A stretch of DNA of 64,000 nt, from assembly GCA_030655135.1 (NCBI GenBank), contig JAURWC010000020.1, forward strand, positions 186,001 to 250,000, in the 5' to 3' direction. Below, in pieces: positions 55,317 through 64,000 of this stretch; the first letter of the stretch is position 1, and each line of letters begins with the position of its first letter. The position numbers and the translations under genes were made by a program. The notes below the pieces were generated by a model, which worked only from the letters and a program-made list of their open reading frames with translations, ran no database searches and was not told the DNA's origin. Source of the stretch: Hyphomicrobiaceae bacterium. GTDB taxonomy: Bacteria > Pseudomonadota > Alphaproteobacteria > Rhizobiales > Hyphomicrobiaceae.

Positions 55317-55559
55317 ATGTCAGACGATCCAGTCATCGCCCAGAAGGGCCCCTATTCCGTCGAGCTGACGGCCAACAAACCCTATTTCTTCTGCCGCTGC
55401 GGGCTTTCATCCAAGCAACCGTTCTGTGACGGCGCGCATAAGGAGACGGGAATCGAGCCGCTCCGCTTCACCGTTGAAGAGACCGGCATGTTCAATCTGT
55501 GCGGCTGCAAGGCCTCCGACGATCCGCCCTACTGCGACGGCACCCACAACATGCTGTGA
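55317..55559 (+). CDS. Twin CDGSH iron-sulfur protein
   Basis: This 80-residue protein has two CDGSH motifs, CRCGLSSKQPFCDGAH and CGCKASDDPPYCDGTH, each of which binds a 2Fe-2S cluster. It is the MiNT/CISD3-like type with both motifs in one chain. The ATG at 55317 has GGGAG upstream. The role is probably redox or Fe-S transfer; it follows soxZ by 103 bases, but a link to sulfur oxidation is only positional. Confidence 0.9.
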   Translation: MSDDPVIAQKGPYSVELTANKPYFFCRCGLSSKQPFCDGAHKETGIEPLRFTVEETGMFNLCGCKASDDPPYCDGTHNML

Positions 55560-55681
55560 GGCACAAGTCGTGAGTTGGGCCACAGCTGTGGCAACGAAGC
55601 CGAAAAAGGCGCTTCCCTCGCGACCGCAGGCACTTATGATCATGACCAATTGATTTTCGGAATGCGGCTGCCGGGGGAGGC

Positions 55682-56596
55682 ATGGATTATCTTATCCAAC
55701 AGGTCATCAATGGCCTGACGTTGGGTTCCATCTACGGTCTCATTGCCATCGGCTATACGATGGTGTTCGGCATCATCGGCATGGTGAACTTCGCGCATGG
55801 CGACGTTTTCATGCTGTCGGCATTTGTAGCGCTGATCATTTTCCTGGCGCTGTCGCAGCTGTTCGGCACGATCAATCTGGCGCTGGCGCTGCTGCTGGTT
55901 CTTGTCGCGGGCATGGCGCTGACGGCGCTGTGGGCGTGGACGATCGAGCGGGTCGCCTACCGGCCGTTGCGAGGATCGTTCCGCCTGGCACCGATGATCT
56001 CGGCGATCGGCATGTCGATCTTCCTGTCGAATTTCGTGCAGTGGGCACAGGGGCCGAACAACAAGCCGCTGGAAATGGTGCCCACCGAAATCATCACAAT
56101 CGCGCTCGGCGCGGGCTCGATCACGCTCAGCTGGAAGCAGATCACCATCATGGTGACGACGGCGGTGCTGTTGATGGCGCTGTGGTACCTCGTGCAGAAG
56201 ACGCCGCTGGGCCGCGCCCAACGCGCCTGCGAGCAGGACCGCAAGATGGCGTCGATCCTGGGCGTCGATGTGGATCGCACGATCTCGCTGACGTTCGTGA
56301 TTGGGGCGGCGTTGGCCGCCGTCGCGGGGCTGCTGTGGATGGTCAACTACAGCCAGGTGAATTTCGCCGACGGCTATGTGCCGGGCGTCAAGGCGTTCAC
56401 GGCAGCGGTGCTGGGCGGCATCGGCTCGCTACAAGGCGCGGTGCTGGGCGGCATCCTGATTGGCCTGATCGAGACGCTGTGGTCGGCCTATTTTTCGCTC
56501 GCCTACAAGGATGTGGCGGCGCTGCTTATCCTCATCGTGGTGCTGGTGTTCATGCCGTCGGGCCTGTTCGGCCGGCCCGACGTCGAGAAGGTTTGA
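55682..56596 (+). CDS. livH: Branched-chain amino acid ABC transporter permease LivH
   Basis: This 304-residue permease is the first gene of the liv operon. It has about eight membrane segments and the LivH motifs GLTLGSIYGLIAIGYTMVFG, MVNFAHGDVFML and AAVLGGIGSLQGAVLGGIL. A GGGGGAGG ribosome site precedes the ATG. It pairs with LivM to import leucine, isoleucine, valine or related amides. livM follows 4 bases later. Confidence 0.95.
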   Translation: MDYLIQQVINGLTLGSIYGLIAIGYTMVFGIIGMVNFAHGDVFMLSAFVALIIFLALSQLFGTINLALALLLVLVAGMALTALWAWTIERVAYRPLRGSFRLAPMISAIGMSIFLSNFVQWAQGPNNKPLEMVPTEIITIALGAGSITLSWKQITIMVTTAVLLMALWYLVQKTPLGRAQRACEQDRKMASILGVDVDRTISLTFVIGAALAAVAGLLWMVNYSQVNFADGYVPGVKAFTAAVLGGIGSLQGAVLGGILIGLIETLWSAYFSLAYKDVAALLILIVVLVFMPSGLFGRPDVEKV

Positions 56597-56600
56597 GGCG

Positions 56601-57995
56601 ATGGCGGTTGACGCGGCACGGCCGCAATCACACGCGACCCCGCCGCAGTCGCCAGCGGCTCCGCCGCAAACGTATATGTCTGCCGCCCTGCCCGGCGCTT
56701 TGAAAAGCGCACTGCTGACGGCCCTCGTGACGCTGGGCTTGTGTTTTCCGATCGTCGCCTGGGAGACCCAGCTTGATATCGAGAGCCGGCTCACCCTCGT
56801 CTCGTGGTGGGGCTACGTCGCGGCGTTCGTTGCGATCGCCTTCGTCGGGCGGTTTGCCTACGTCATGTGGCGCGCGTTGCCGCGCGAGCAGCGGCAAGCG
56901 ATCGCGCCGCGCGCCAAGCTGAGCGCCGACGTCAAACAGCGCATTGCCATCGTCGGCCTGCTGCTGCTGATTTTCTTTCCCTTCATCTCGATCGCTGCGG
57001 CCGGCACCGCGGGATCCATCAAATGGATCGACAATTACGGCACGCAGATCCTCATCTACATCCTGCTGGCGTGGGGGCTGAACATCGTCGTCGGCCTCGC
57101 CGGGCTGCTCGACCTGGGCTACGTCGCGTTCTATGCGGTGGGCGCCTACTCGTCCGCGCTGTTGGCCAAAAACTTCGGCCTATCGTTCTGGCTCTGCCTG
57201 CCGCTGGCCGGCATCTTCGCGGCGATGTACGGCCTGATGATCGGCATTCCCGTTCTGCGATTGCGAGGAGACTATCTGGCCATCGTGACGCTGGCCTTTG
57301 CCGAGATCGTCCAGCGGGTCGCCGTCAACTGGGATACGGTGACGGGTGGCTACAACGGCATCTCGGGCATTCCGCGGCCCACGCTGTTCGGCTACTCACT
57401 CTCGCCCGGGCCGGACAGTCTGCCGTCACTTCTGGGATTAGCGCCGTCGCCGCTTTATCGCGTGATCTTCCTGTTCTATCTCGTGCTCGTGATGGCGCTG
57501 CTGGTGAACTGGGTGGCGACGCGGTTGCGCCGGCTGCCGCTGGGGCGCGCCTGGGAAGCGCTGCGCGAAGATGAAATCGCGTGCCGCTCGCTCGGCATCA
57601 ACACGGTGACGACGAAGCTCTCTGCGTTCGCAACCGGCGCCTTCTTCGGCGGCATCGCCGGGCCGCTGTTTGCGGCGCGCCAGGGCATCGTGTCGCCGTC
57701 GTCATTCGTGTTCATGGAAAGCGCCATGATCCTGGCGATCGTGGTGCTGGGTGGGCTCGGCAGTCAGCTCGGCGTGGCGATTGCTGCCGTCGTGATGATC
57801 GGCGGCACGGAACTGCTGCGCGAACTCGGCTGGCTGAAGGCGGTCTTCGGGCCGGAGTTCGATCCCGGCAAGTATCGCATGCTTATTTTCGGTTTTGCGA
57901 TGGTGCTGCTGATGGTGGTGCGGCCGCGCGGCTTCATCACGCATCGCGATCCCTCGATCACGCTCGGCGGACGGCAGACGGAGAGGCAGGCCTGA
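56601..57995 (+). CDS. livM: Branched-chain amino acid ABC transporter permease LivM
   Basis: This 464-residue permease has an extra N-terminal part (first 130 residues, with three hydrophobic segments) that is common in alphaproteobacterial LivM. Core motifs are LLAWGLNIVVGLAGLLDLGY, AVGAYSSALLAKNFG, GGYNGISGIPRP and LGGLGSQLGVAIAAVV. The ATG at 56601 follows livH by 4 bases; its stop overlaps the livG ATG (TGATG). Confidence 0.93.
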   Translation: MAVDAARPQSHATPPQSPAAPPQTYMSAALPGALKSALLTALVTLGLCFPIVAWETQLDIESRLTLVSWWGYVAAFVAIAFVGRFAYVMWRALPREQRQAIAPRAKLSADVKQRIAIVGLLLLIFFPFISIAAAGTAGSIKWIDNYGTQILIYILLAWGLNIVVGLAGLLDLGYVAFYAVGAYSSALLAKNFGLSFWLCLPLAGIFAAMYGLMIGIPVLRLRGDYLAIVTLAFAEIVQRVAVNWDTVTGGYNGISGIPRPTLFGYSLSPGPDSLPSLLGLAPSPLYRVIFLFYLVLVMALLVNWVATRLRRLPLGRAWEALREDEIACRSLGINTVTTKLSAFATGAFFGGIAGPLFAARQGIVSPSSFVFMESAMILAIVVLGGLGSQLGVAIAAVVMIGGTELLRELGWLKAVFGPEFDPGKYRMLIFGFAMVLLMVVRPRGFITHRDPSITLGGRQTERQA

Positions 57996-58899
57996 TGCAG
58001 CCGATTGCCGATCCCCTGCTGACGGTCGACCGGCTGACGATGCGCTTCGGCGGCCTCCTCGCCATCAACGCGCTGACGTTTGAGGTCGGGCGCGGCCAGA
58101 TCACGGCGCTGATCGGTCCCAACGGCGCCGGTAAGACCACCGTATTCAACTGCATCACCGGATTCTACCAGCCGACGGGCGGGCGCATGGCGCTGGCGCA
58201 TCGCGGACCGGTGCAGGAGCAGGAACTGGCGGGGCTGACGGCATCCGGCCGGCGCTATGACCGCCACGCGTGCGGCGGGCTGTTCCTGCTGGAGCGCATG
58301 CAGGATCACGAGATTGCGGCCAAGGCGCGTGTCGCCCGCACGTTCCAGAACATCCGGCTGTTTCCGGCGATGACCGTGCTGGAAAACCTGATCGTGGCGC
58401 AGCATCGCGAGCTGATGAAGGCCTCGCGCTTTTCGATCGCGGGCCTACTCGGCACGAAGGGTTATCGCGCGGCCGAGGAGCAAGCCGTGGAGCGTGCGCG
58501 GCACTGGCTGGAAAAAACCGGCCTGGTGGATCGTGCCGACGAGCCGGCGGGAGACTTGCCGTACGGCGCGCAGCGGCGGCTGGAGATCGCGCGCGCCATG
58601 TGCACGCAGCCGATGTTACTATGCCTCGACGAGCCGGCGGCCGGTCTCAATCCACGTGAAAGCGCCGACCTCACCCGCCTCATCCGCGCCATTCGCGACG
58701 AGACCGGCACGTCGGTGCTGCTGATCGAACACGACATGTCGGTGGTGATGGAGATTTCCGACCACGTGGTCGTCATCGAATACGGCTGCAAGATTGCCGA
58801 CGGCACACCCGAAGAAATTAAGAGCGATGCGAACGTGATCGCCGCCTATCTCGGGGTCGAGGATGCCGAAACGGCCGTTGCCGTGGTGGAGGCCGGCGC

Positions 58900-58903
<4 letters not shown>
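57995..58903 (+). CDS. livG: Branched-chain amino acid ABC transporter ATPase LivG
   Basis: This 302-residue ATPase has Walker A GPNGAGKTT (41-49), Q-loop RTFQNIRLF (Q118), signature PYGAQRRLEIARA in place of LSGGQ, and Walker B LLCLDEPAAGLNP. About 20 extra residues, including GLTASGRRYDRHACGG, lie between Walker A and the Q-loop. Its start overlaps the livM stop and its end overlaps livF by 4 bases, so translation is coupled. Confidence 0.93.
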
Positions 58904-59618
<715 letters not shown>

Positions 59619-59622
<4 letters not shown>

Positions 59623-59978
59623 ATAGCGAAGTGGGACTGTTTTTCGGATTGTATGAGACGCACGGGCTCAACGGCTTTTGGGTGTTCTTGCTCGTGACGC
59701 TTGTGCTGGGCGGGGCAGCGGCGATCGCGGCGGGACGCGCGGTAGCAAACGGCTGGGGCGATGTGCGTTTCGTGTTGCTCTATGCCGCGCTGCTGGGCCT
59801 TGCCGTGCGGTTCATTCAGTACGCCCTGTTCCAGCAGCCGCTGCTGTCGCTGCCGGCCTATGCGATCGATACCGCCATTCTACTGGCGCTGGCATTTATG
59901 GGTTATCGGCTACAGCGAGCCAGGCAGATGGCGCGGCAGTATCCCTGGCTTCACGGCAAGAGCAAGCCTGCCAGCTGA
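59619..59978 (+). CDS. DUF6867-like small membrane protein
   Basis: This 119-residue protein starts at a TTG with a perfect GGAGG about 7 bases upstream. It has three hydrophobic segments (FWVFLLVTLVLGGAAAIAAG; VLLYAALLGLAVRFIQYALF; IDTAILLALAFMGYRL) and a basic C-terminus. It resembles the DUF6867 proteins found in liv operons of Hyphomicrobiales. Its overlap with livF suggests a role with the transporter; the function is unknown. Confidence 0.8.
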
Positions 59979-60098
59979 CGGAACAAAGGGCTAGGCAGCC
60001 AGGTCCGAACGCGACAGCGTTGGCGGGTGACTTTTGCCGAAATCCGGACCAACATGCGCCCGGATTGGCGCCAGGCAGAACCCGAGGATTGACCCAGA

Positions 60099-61217
60099 AT
60101 GCGTTTCATCAAATTGATTTCCGTCATCATTCTGGCGGGACTGGTTGCGTCGTGCGGGGGCGGGGAACAGAAGCTTAAGTTTGGGGTCGCCGGGCCGATG
60201 ACGGGTTCGGATGCGGCCTTCGGCGGGCAGCTGAAGAACGGTGTCGAGCAGGCAGTGGCCGACATCAACGCGGCCGGCGGCATTCTGGGCCAGCAGATCG
60301 AACTCATCTCGGGCGACGATGTGGCTGACCCGAAACAGGGTGTTTCCGTCGCCAATCAATTCATCGGCGAGGGCGTGTCGTTCGTCGTCGGCCACTTCAA
60401 CTCCGGCGTGACCGAGCCGGCGTCGGATCGCTATTTCGAGAGCGGGTTGGTGATGATCACGCCCGGCTCGACCAATCCAAAAATCACCGAGCGCGGCTAC
60501 TGGAACGTGTTCCGCACCTGCGGGCGTGACGACCAGCAGGGCAAGGTTGCCGGCGAGTACATCGCCAAGACCCTGGCCGGCAAGAAGGTGGCGGTCGTCC
60601 ACGACAAGACGACGTACGGCAAGGGTCTGGCCGACGAGACGAAGAAGACGATCAACTCGCTGGGCATCAACGAGGTGTTGTACGAGGGCGTGAGCAAGGG
60701 CGAACGCGACTACTCGGCGCTGGTGTCGAAGATCAAGCAGTCCGGCGCAGAGATCGTGTACTGGGGCGGCGTGCATACGGAAGGCGGCGGGCTGCTGCGG
60801 CAGCTGCGCGACCAGGGCGTGACGGCGCAGTTCATCGGCGGCGACGGCATCGTCACGCAGGAGTTCGCATCGCTGGCCGGCGCGGGCGTCGAGGGGACGC
60901 TGATGACGTTCGGGCCGGATCCGCAGAAGCGGCCTGAGGCGGCAGCTGTCGTGCAAAAGTTCCTGGCGAAGAACTACAAGCCGGAAGCGTATACGCTCTA
61001 CAGTTATGCATCTGTTCAGGTGATTGCGCAGGCAGCCGAGGCCATCAAGTCACTTGACCCGCAAAAGGTGGCCGAAGAGATCCACTCGGGCAAGGTGTAC
61101 AAGACGGTGATCGGCGACCTCTCCTTCGACAAGAAGGGCGACATCACCCGCCTCGACTACATCATGTACACCTGGAAGAAGCAGCAGGACGGCTCGTTCG
61201 GCTACGTCGAGAACTGA
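60099..61217 (+). CDS. livK: Branched-chain amino acid ABC transporter substrate-binding protein
   Basis: This 372-residue binding protein has a lipoprotein-like signal (LISVIILAGLVASCGGG, Cys20). The mature part is a Peripla_BP_6 type I fold: FGVAGPMTGSDAAFGGQLKN, ISGDDVADPKQGVSVANQFI, FVVGHFNSGVTEPASD and YSYASVQVIAQAAEAI. It is 120 bases after the DUF6867-like gene and completes the transporter. Its stop overlaps the start of a second binding protein. Confidence 0.93.
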   Translation: MRFIKLISVIILAGLVASCGGGEQKLKFGVAGPMTGSDAAFGGQLKNGVEQAVADINAAGGILGQQIELISGDDVADPKQGVSVANQFIGEGVSFVVGHFNSGVTEPASDRYFESGLVMITPGSTNPKITERGYWNVFRTCGRDDQQGKVAGEYIAKTLAGKKVAVVHDKTTYGKGLADETKKTINSLGINEVLYEGVSKGERDYSALVSKIKQSGAEIVYWGGVHTEGGGLLRQLRDQGVTAQFIGGDGIVTQEFASLAGAGVEGTLMTFGPDPQKRPEAAAVVQKFLAKNYKPEAYTLYSYASVQVIAQAAEAIKSLDPQKVAEEIHSGKVYKTVIGDLSFDKKGDITRLDYIMYTWKKQQDGSFGYVEN

Positions 61218-62305
61218 TGCTGGGCGAGACTGGCTTGTGGCGTCGGACGAAACTGGGCGTGTTGGCGCTGGCGGCAGGCTGTGGCCTGGCCGCGGTGACG
61301 GCTGAGGCTCGCGCAGACGGCGAGATCGTGCTGGCGGCGCCGATGACCGGGGCCTACGCCAGCACCGGTGCGGCCATGCGCGAGGCTGCGGAAGGCCGTT
61401 TGGCGGGATCGCTGCCGTTGGTCATTGAGGATGATCGCTGCGAGGCGCAGGCTGCAGTCGAGGCGGCTCGCCGTATCGCGGCGGCGAAGCCCGCCGTCGT
61501 GATTGGGCATCCGTGTTCGAGCGCGGCGATTGCGGCAGCTCCCATCTATGCGGCTGCACAGATCCCGTTCATCGCAACCGGCGCGCGGCATGGCGACCTG
61601 ACCGACAAGCGGGCCGGTCCGCTCGTATTCAGGCTCGCCGGACGTGACGATCGCCAGGGCAAGGATGCGGCGGCGTTCCTGGCGCGAGCGAGCGGCGGGC
61701 GGCCGATCGCCATCCTGCACGACCGCACATTCGCGATGAGCACGATTGCGCAAGACGCGGCGACGGCGCTAACCGGCCCCGCGGGCCAGCCGCCCGAACA
61801 CAAGGTGATGCAGTTTCCGTATGTGGCGAGCGAGCTGAACTACGATCCCCTAGTCGAGAAGGTCGTGGCGTTTTCGGGCGGGCCGAATGGGTTGGGCGCC
61901 ATTCTGTTTGCGGGCTTTCCGTCGGAGGCCATCATCGTTCTCAAGTCGCTGCGGGCGCGTGGCGTCACAGCGCCCTTTCTGGGAGCCAATGCGGTGGCGA
62001 CGAACGAGATCGGGGCCGCGCTGGCGACCAGGCTCGGCGATGTGTTCGTGCTGCTTTCGGCAGACGACGCTAAAACGGTCGTGTTACTAACGGCGACGGC
62101 GTGCGCGATGTGGCAAACGGCTGGGACGGCTGCTGATCCGGGTGTGGCACTGGCCGGCATCGCCTTCGATGATCCCGCACTCGGGCGGATCACATTCGAC
62201 GCGAAGGGCGATGCGGATGTTCCCTCGTATTTGGTCAGCGCCTGGAGGGATGGCGCGTGGAAGCCGGCGGCAGCGCCAGAGGCGGAGAAAATCCCGCTGC
62301 CCTGA
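61217..62305 (+). CDS. Second ABC transporter substrate-binding protein
   Basis: This 362-residue exported protein shares the type I binding fold with LivK: IVLAAPMTGAYASTGAAMRE, VVIGHPCSSAAIAAAPIYAA, FRLAGRDDRQGKDAAAFLAR. A signal peptide is present (LGVLALAAGCGLAAVTAEARA). It is shorter and has diverged from LivK, so it may bind another ligand. The TGATG overlap with livK means coupled translation. Confidence 0.85.
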   Translation: MLGETGLWRRTKLGVLALAAGCGLAAVTAEARADGEIVLAAPMTGAYASTGAAMREAAEGRLAGSLPLVIEDDRCEAQAAVEAARRIAAAKPAVVIGHPCSSAAIAAAPIYAAAQIPFIATGARHGDLTDKRAGPLVFRLAGRDDRQGKDAAAFLARASGGRPIAILHDRTFAMSTIAQDAATALTGPAGQPPEHKVMQFPYVASELNYDPLVEKVVAFSGGPNGLGAILFAGFPSEAIIVLKSLRARGVTAPFLGANAVATNEIGAALATRLGDVFVLLSADDAKTVVLLTATACAMWQTAGTAADPGVALAGIAFDDPALGRITFDAKGDADVPSYLVSAWRDGAWKPAAAPEAEKIPLP

Positions 62306-62334
62306 CGCTGAATTCCGGTTGAGCCTTAGCTCAC

Positions 62335-62532
62335 TTAGCGGCCCTGGGACTGAGCCAGGCAATCGCGGAAGAGAGCGCGCTCCATCAAGCTCAGTGCGTC
62401 CGGCACCTGATCGCCCATGTTGCGATACGTACGGATGCGTTCCTGAACCAGAGCGTAGCCTTCACGCGGATCGTCGATCTGATCAAGCTGGCCGCTCAGC
62501 TGAGCAATTTCGCTCTGCATTTGTTCGGACAT
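62335..62532 (-). CDS. Small conserved hypothetical protein
   Basis: From the ATG at 62532 this gives 65 residues: MSEQMQSEIAQLSGQLDQID, DPREGYALVQERIRTYRNMG and DQVPDALSLMERALFRDCLA. It is helical and acidic, with good coding character and an AGGGT before the start. I do not know a function. It converges with the liv operon. A longer frame to 62625 is less likely. Confidence 0.65.
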   Translation of the reverse strand: MSEQMQSEIAQLSGQLDQIDDPREGYALVQERIRTYRNMGDQVPDALSLMERALFRDCLAQSQGR

Positions 62533-63010
62533 TACGTGACCCTCAATTCGTTTCCAAATGGACTGCCTTCGTTGGCAGTTGCTTCTAGTCTTCTGCGGGT
62601 TCGAAGATTGTCTCCTGCGAAACACCGCGCGATTAAAGTAAGTGTGCTACCAAACCATGGAATTACAAGGCATCGAAAGTGGGTTGGTTGACGCTGTTGT
62701 CCAAATCCCACAGTCACTTATTGGCTGTTCTTTGTGCAGCCTTGAAACAGGGCGGCATTAGCACCCCGAATGTGGCCCGATCTTGGCAACTCTAACTGCC
62801 TCTAGTTGGTGCGTTGCGATTGCGCCACGGTTGCAACGCACCGCTGTTACTCGCCGGTCCACGCTTCATAATTCCGCTTTGTGGGCCGATTGGCACCGCA
62901 CTGCGAAAACTTCGCGACGCATCTGCGATGGTTTAATGGCAGCATCGGAAGTGCCATTAAGCGTGGACTTTCGAAGCTAAACGGAGCCTGAACGGCATGC
63001 GTCTTTTCCA
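62533..63010. other. Non-coding gap before the P1 peptidase gene
   Basis: This 478-base stretch holds the divergent promoters of the small gene and the P1 peptidase gene. It is less GC-rich than its surroundings. A 65-codon plus-strand frame at 62783 has poor coding character. I see no RNA gene, repeat or hairpin that stands out. Confidence 0.5.
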
Positions 63011-64000
63011 ATGACACATTGTCGCAACCTGATTACCGATGTGCCCGGCATTGCCGTCGGCAATGCTCAAGACGCGCTGGTTTACTCAGGCGTCTCGGTG
63101 GTTTTGCCGAATCGGGCGGCAGTGGCAGCTGTCGATGTACGCGGCGGCGGACCCGGAACGCGCGAGACGGACGCGATCGGGCTCAGCGGCACTGTCGAGG
63201 AGATCCACGCGATCGTGTTGTCGGGCGGTTCGGCATTTGGGCTGGCGGCCGCGAGCGGCGTGCAAAGCTATCTTGCCGCGCAGGGTATTGGCTTTGCGGT
63301 TGGGGAGGCGCGGATTCCCATCGTGCCGCAGGCAATCCTGTTCGATCTGCTCAATGGCGGTGACAAGACAGCGGCCGGTGCTGCGATCTACGAACGCCTC
63401 GCTGCGGAGGCGTGCTTACGCGCCGGACCAAACTTCGAGCTGGGATCGATCGGCGCGGGATTTGGCGCCACCACGGCGACCCTGCGCGGCGGGCTCGGCA
63501 GTGCATCACAGGTGTTGGATGACGGCCTGGTTGTTGGCGCCCTGGTGGCCGTCAATGCGGCGGGGTCCGTCACAATGGGGTCGTCACGGCATTTCTGGGC
63601 GTCACCCTTCGAACAGAATGCAGAGTTTGGCGGTTCCGGGCTTCCTGTCGGACCGATGGACGAGACCACGAGCATCCGCCTGAAGCGCCTCGCGGGCGCG
63701 AGCACGACGATCGCCGTCATCGCCACCAACGGCCGGTTGACGAAACCGCAGGCGCATCGCCTGGCAGTGATGGCGCAGACCGGAATGGCGCGCGCGATTT
63801 ACCCTGTGCACACGCCCCTCGACGGCGACGTTGTGTTTGCGCTAGCAACGGGGGACGCGCCGCTCGCCGACTCGGTGATCGCGCTGGCAGAGCTTGGGGC
63901 TCACGCGGCCAACGTCCTGGCGCGAGCGATTGCACGGGGCGTCTATGCGGCGGCACCTTGTCCGCAAGGTTGGACAGGCCCGCCCGGCTACGCAACCAAG
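63011..64000 (+). CDS. P1-family (DmpA/L-aminopeptidase-D-esterase type) peptidase, 3' end outside
   Basis: An open frame starts at the ATG at 63011 and is still open at the last base (330 codons visible). It has the P1 family pattern: LITDVPGIAVGNAQDALVYS, VVLPNRAAVAAVDVRGGGPG, VLSGGSAFGLAAASGVQSYL and GSIGAGFGATTAT. Members are self-processing N-terminal nucleophile enzymes that cut D- or beta-amino acid peptides. The final few residues and stop are probably just beyond the window. Confidence 0.88.
   Translation, partial: MTHCRNLITDVPGIAVGNAQDALVYSGVSVVLPNRAAVAAVDVRGGGPGTRETDAIGLSGTVEEIHAIVLSGGSAFGLAAASGVQSYLAAQGIGFAVGEARIPIVPQAILFDLLNGGDKTAAGAAIYERLAAEACLRAGPNFELGSIGAGFGATTATLRGGLGSASQVLDDGLVVGALVAVNAAGSVTMGSSRHFWASPFEQNAEFGGSGLPVGPMDETTSIRLKRLAGASTTIAVIATNGRLTKPQAHRLAVMAQTGMARAIYPVHTPLDGDVVFALATGDAPLADSVIALAELGAHAANVLARAIARGVYAAAPCPQGWTGPPGYATK

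Noticed and set aside
62783-62980. A 65-codon plus-strand frame before the P1 peptidase gene
   Set aside because: Composition is not protein-like and no ribosome site or family is seen.

Overview
The window is a gene-dense, GC-rich piece of an alphaproteobacterial chromosome. Gene content and order point to Hyphomicrobiales, perhaps a Hyphomicrobium-like genus. The evidence is the dapF-mtaB-ftsY-yciB block, ffh-rpsP, hisA-hisF, a livHMGF operon followed by a small DUF6867-type membrane gene, long-chain fadE-fadJ-fadI genes, and short intergenic repeats typical of rhizobial relatives. The order-level call is fairly secure; the genus is a guess. No rRNA, tRNA, CRISPR array, intact prophage or transposase was seen.

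Layout. 1-2.7 kb: glutamate synthase (gltB 3' end, gltD). 2.7-4.4 kb: a small accessory patch with a DUF5397-vapD toxin-antitoxin-like pair behind its own promoter and an orphan phage/GTA-type DUF2793 protein. 4.4-13.7 kb: envelope and central metabolism (a DUF459 SGNH protein lacking catalytic residues, MltB-like transglycosylase, dTDP-rhamnose reductase, pyruvate carboxylase, asd). 13.7-19.3 kb: a MarR regulator and a minus-strand block dapF-mtaB-ftsY-yciB-yciB with two tandem YciB paralogues. 19.5-25 kb: a sugar dehydrogenase, an EF-hand lipoprotein, then ffh-rpsP and rimM, with two small genes between rpsP and rimM and no trmD-rplS after it. 25-25.9 kb: an orphan Cas2-like gene with two sequences matching the alphaproteobacterial LexA box upstream. 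26-29.4 kb: hisA-hisF and two orphan regulators (AraC, GntR). 29.4-37.7 kb: M20 peptidase, DoxX, dxs, TonB, desaturase, xseB, histone-deacetylase-like hydrolase, SDR. 37.7-45 kb: an unrecognised membrane protein, enoyl-CoA hydratase, DmdC-type acyl-CoA dehydrogenase, Sua5 and a cyclopropane fatty acid synthase, with several repeats between them. 45-52.4 kb: a class A beta-lactamase bracketed by a short direct repeat, then fadI-fadJ-fadE with a 16-bp palindromic operator upstream. 52.4-55.6 kb: a partial sulfur oxidation locus (soxF, soxS, soxY, soxZ) and a twin CDGSH protein. 55.7-62.3 kb: a branched-chain amino acid ABC transporter operon with two binding proteins. 62.3-64 kb: a small conserved gene and the start of a P1-family peptidase.

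Most of the window is housekeeping. The most unusual item is the Cas2-like gene at 25 kb: two GTTC-N7-GTTC type boxes lie within 120 bp upstream of it, suggesting SOS control of a Cas2-fold protein with no CRISPR locus in view. Other points worth checking are the rpsP/rimM neighbourhood, the direct repeat around the beta-lactamase gene, three copies of a palindromic intergenic element, and the reduced sox locus.
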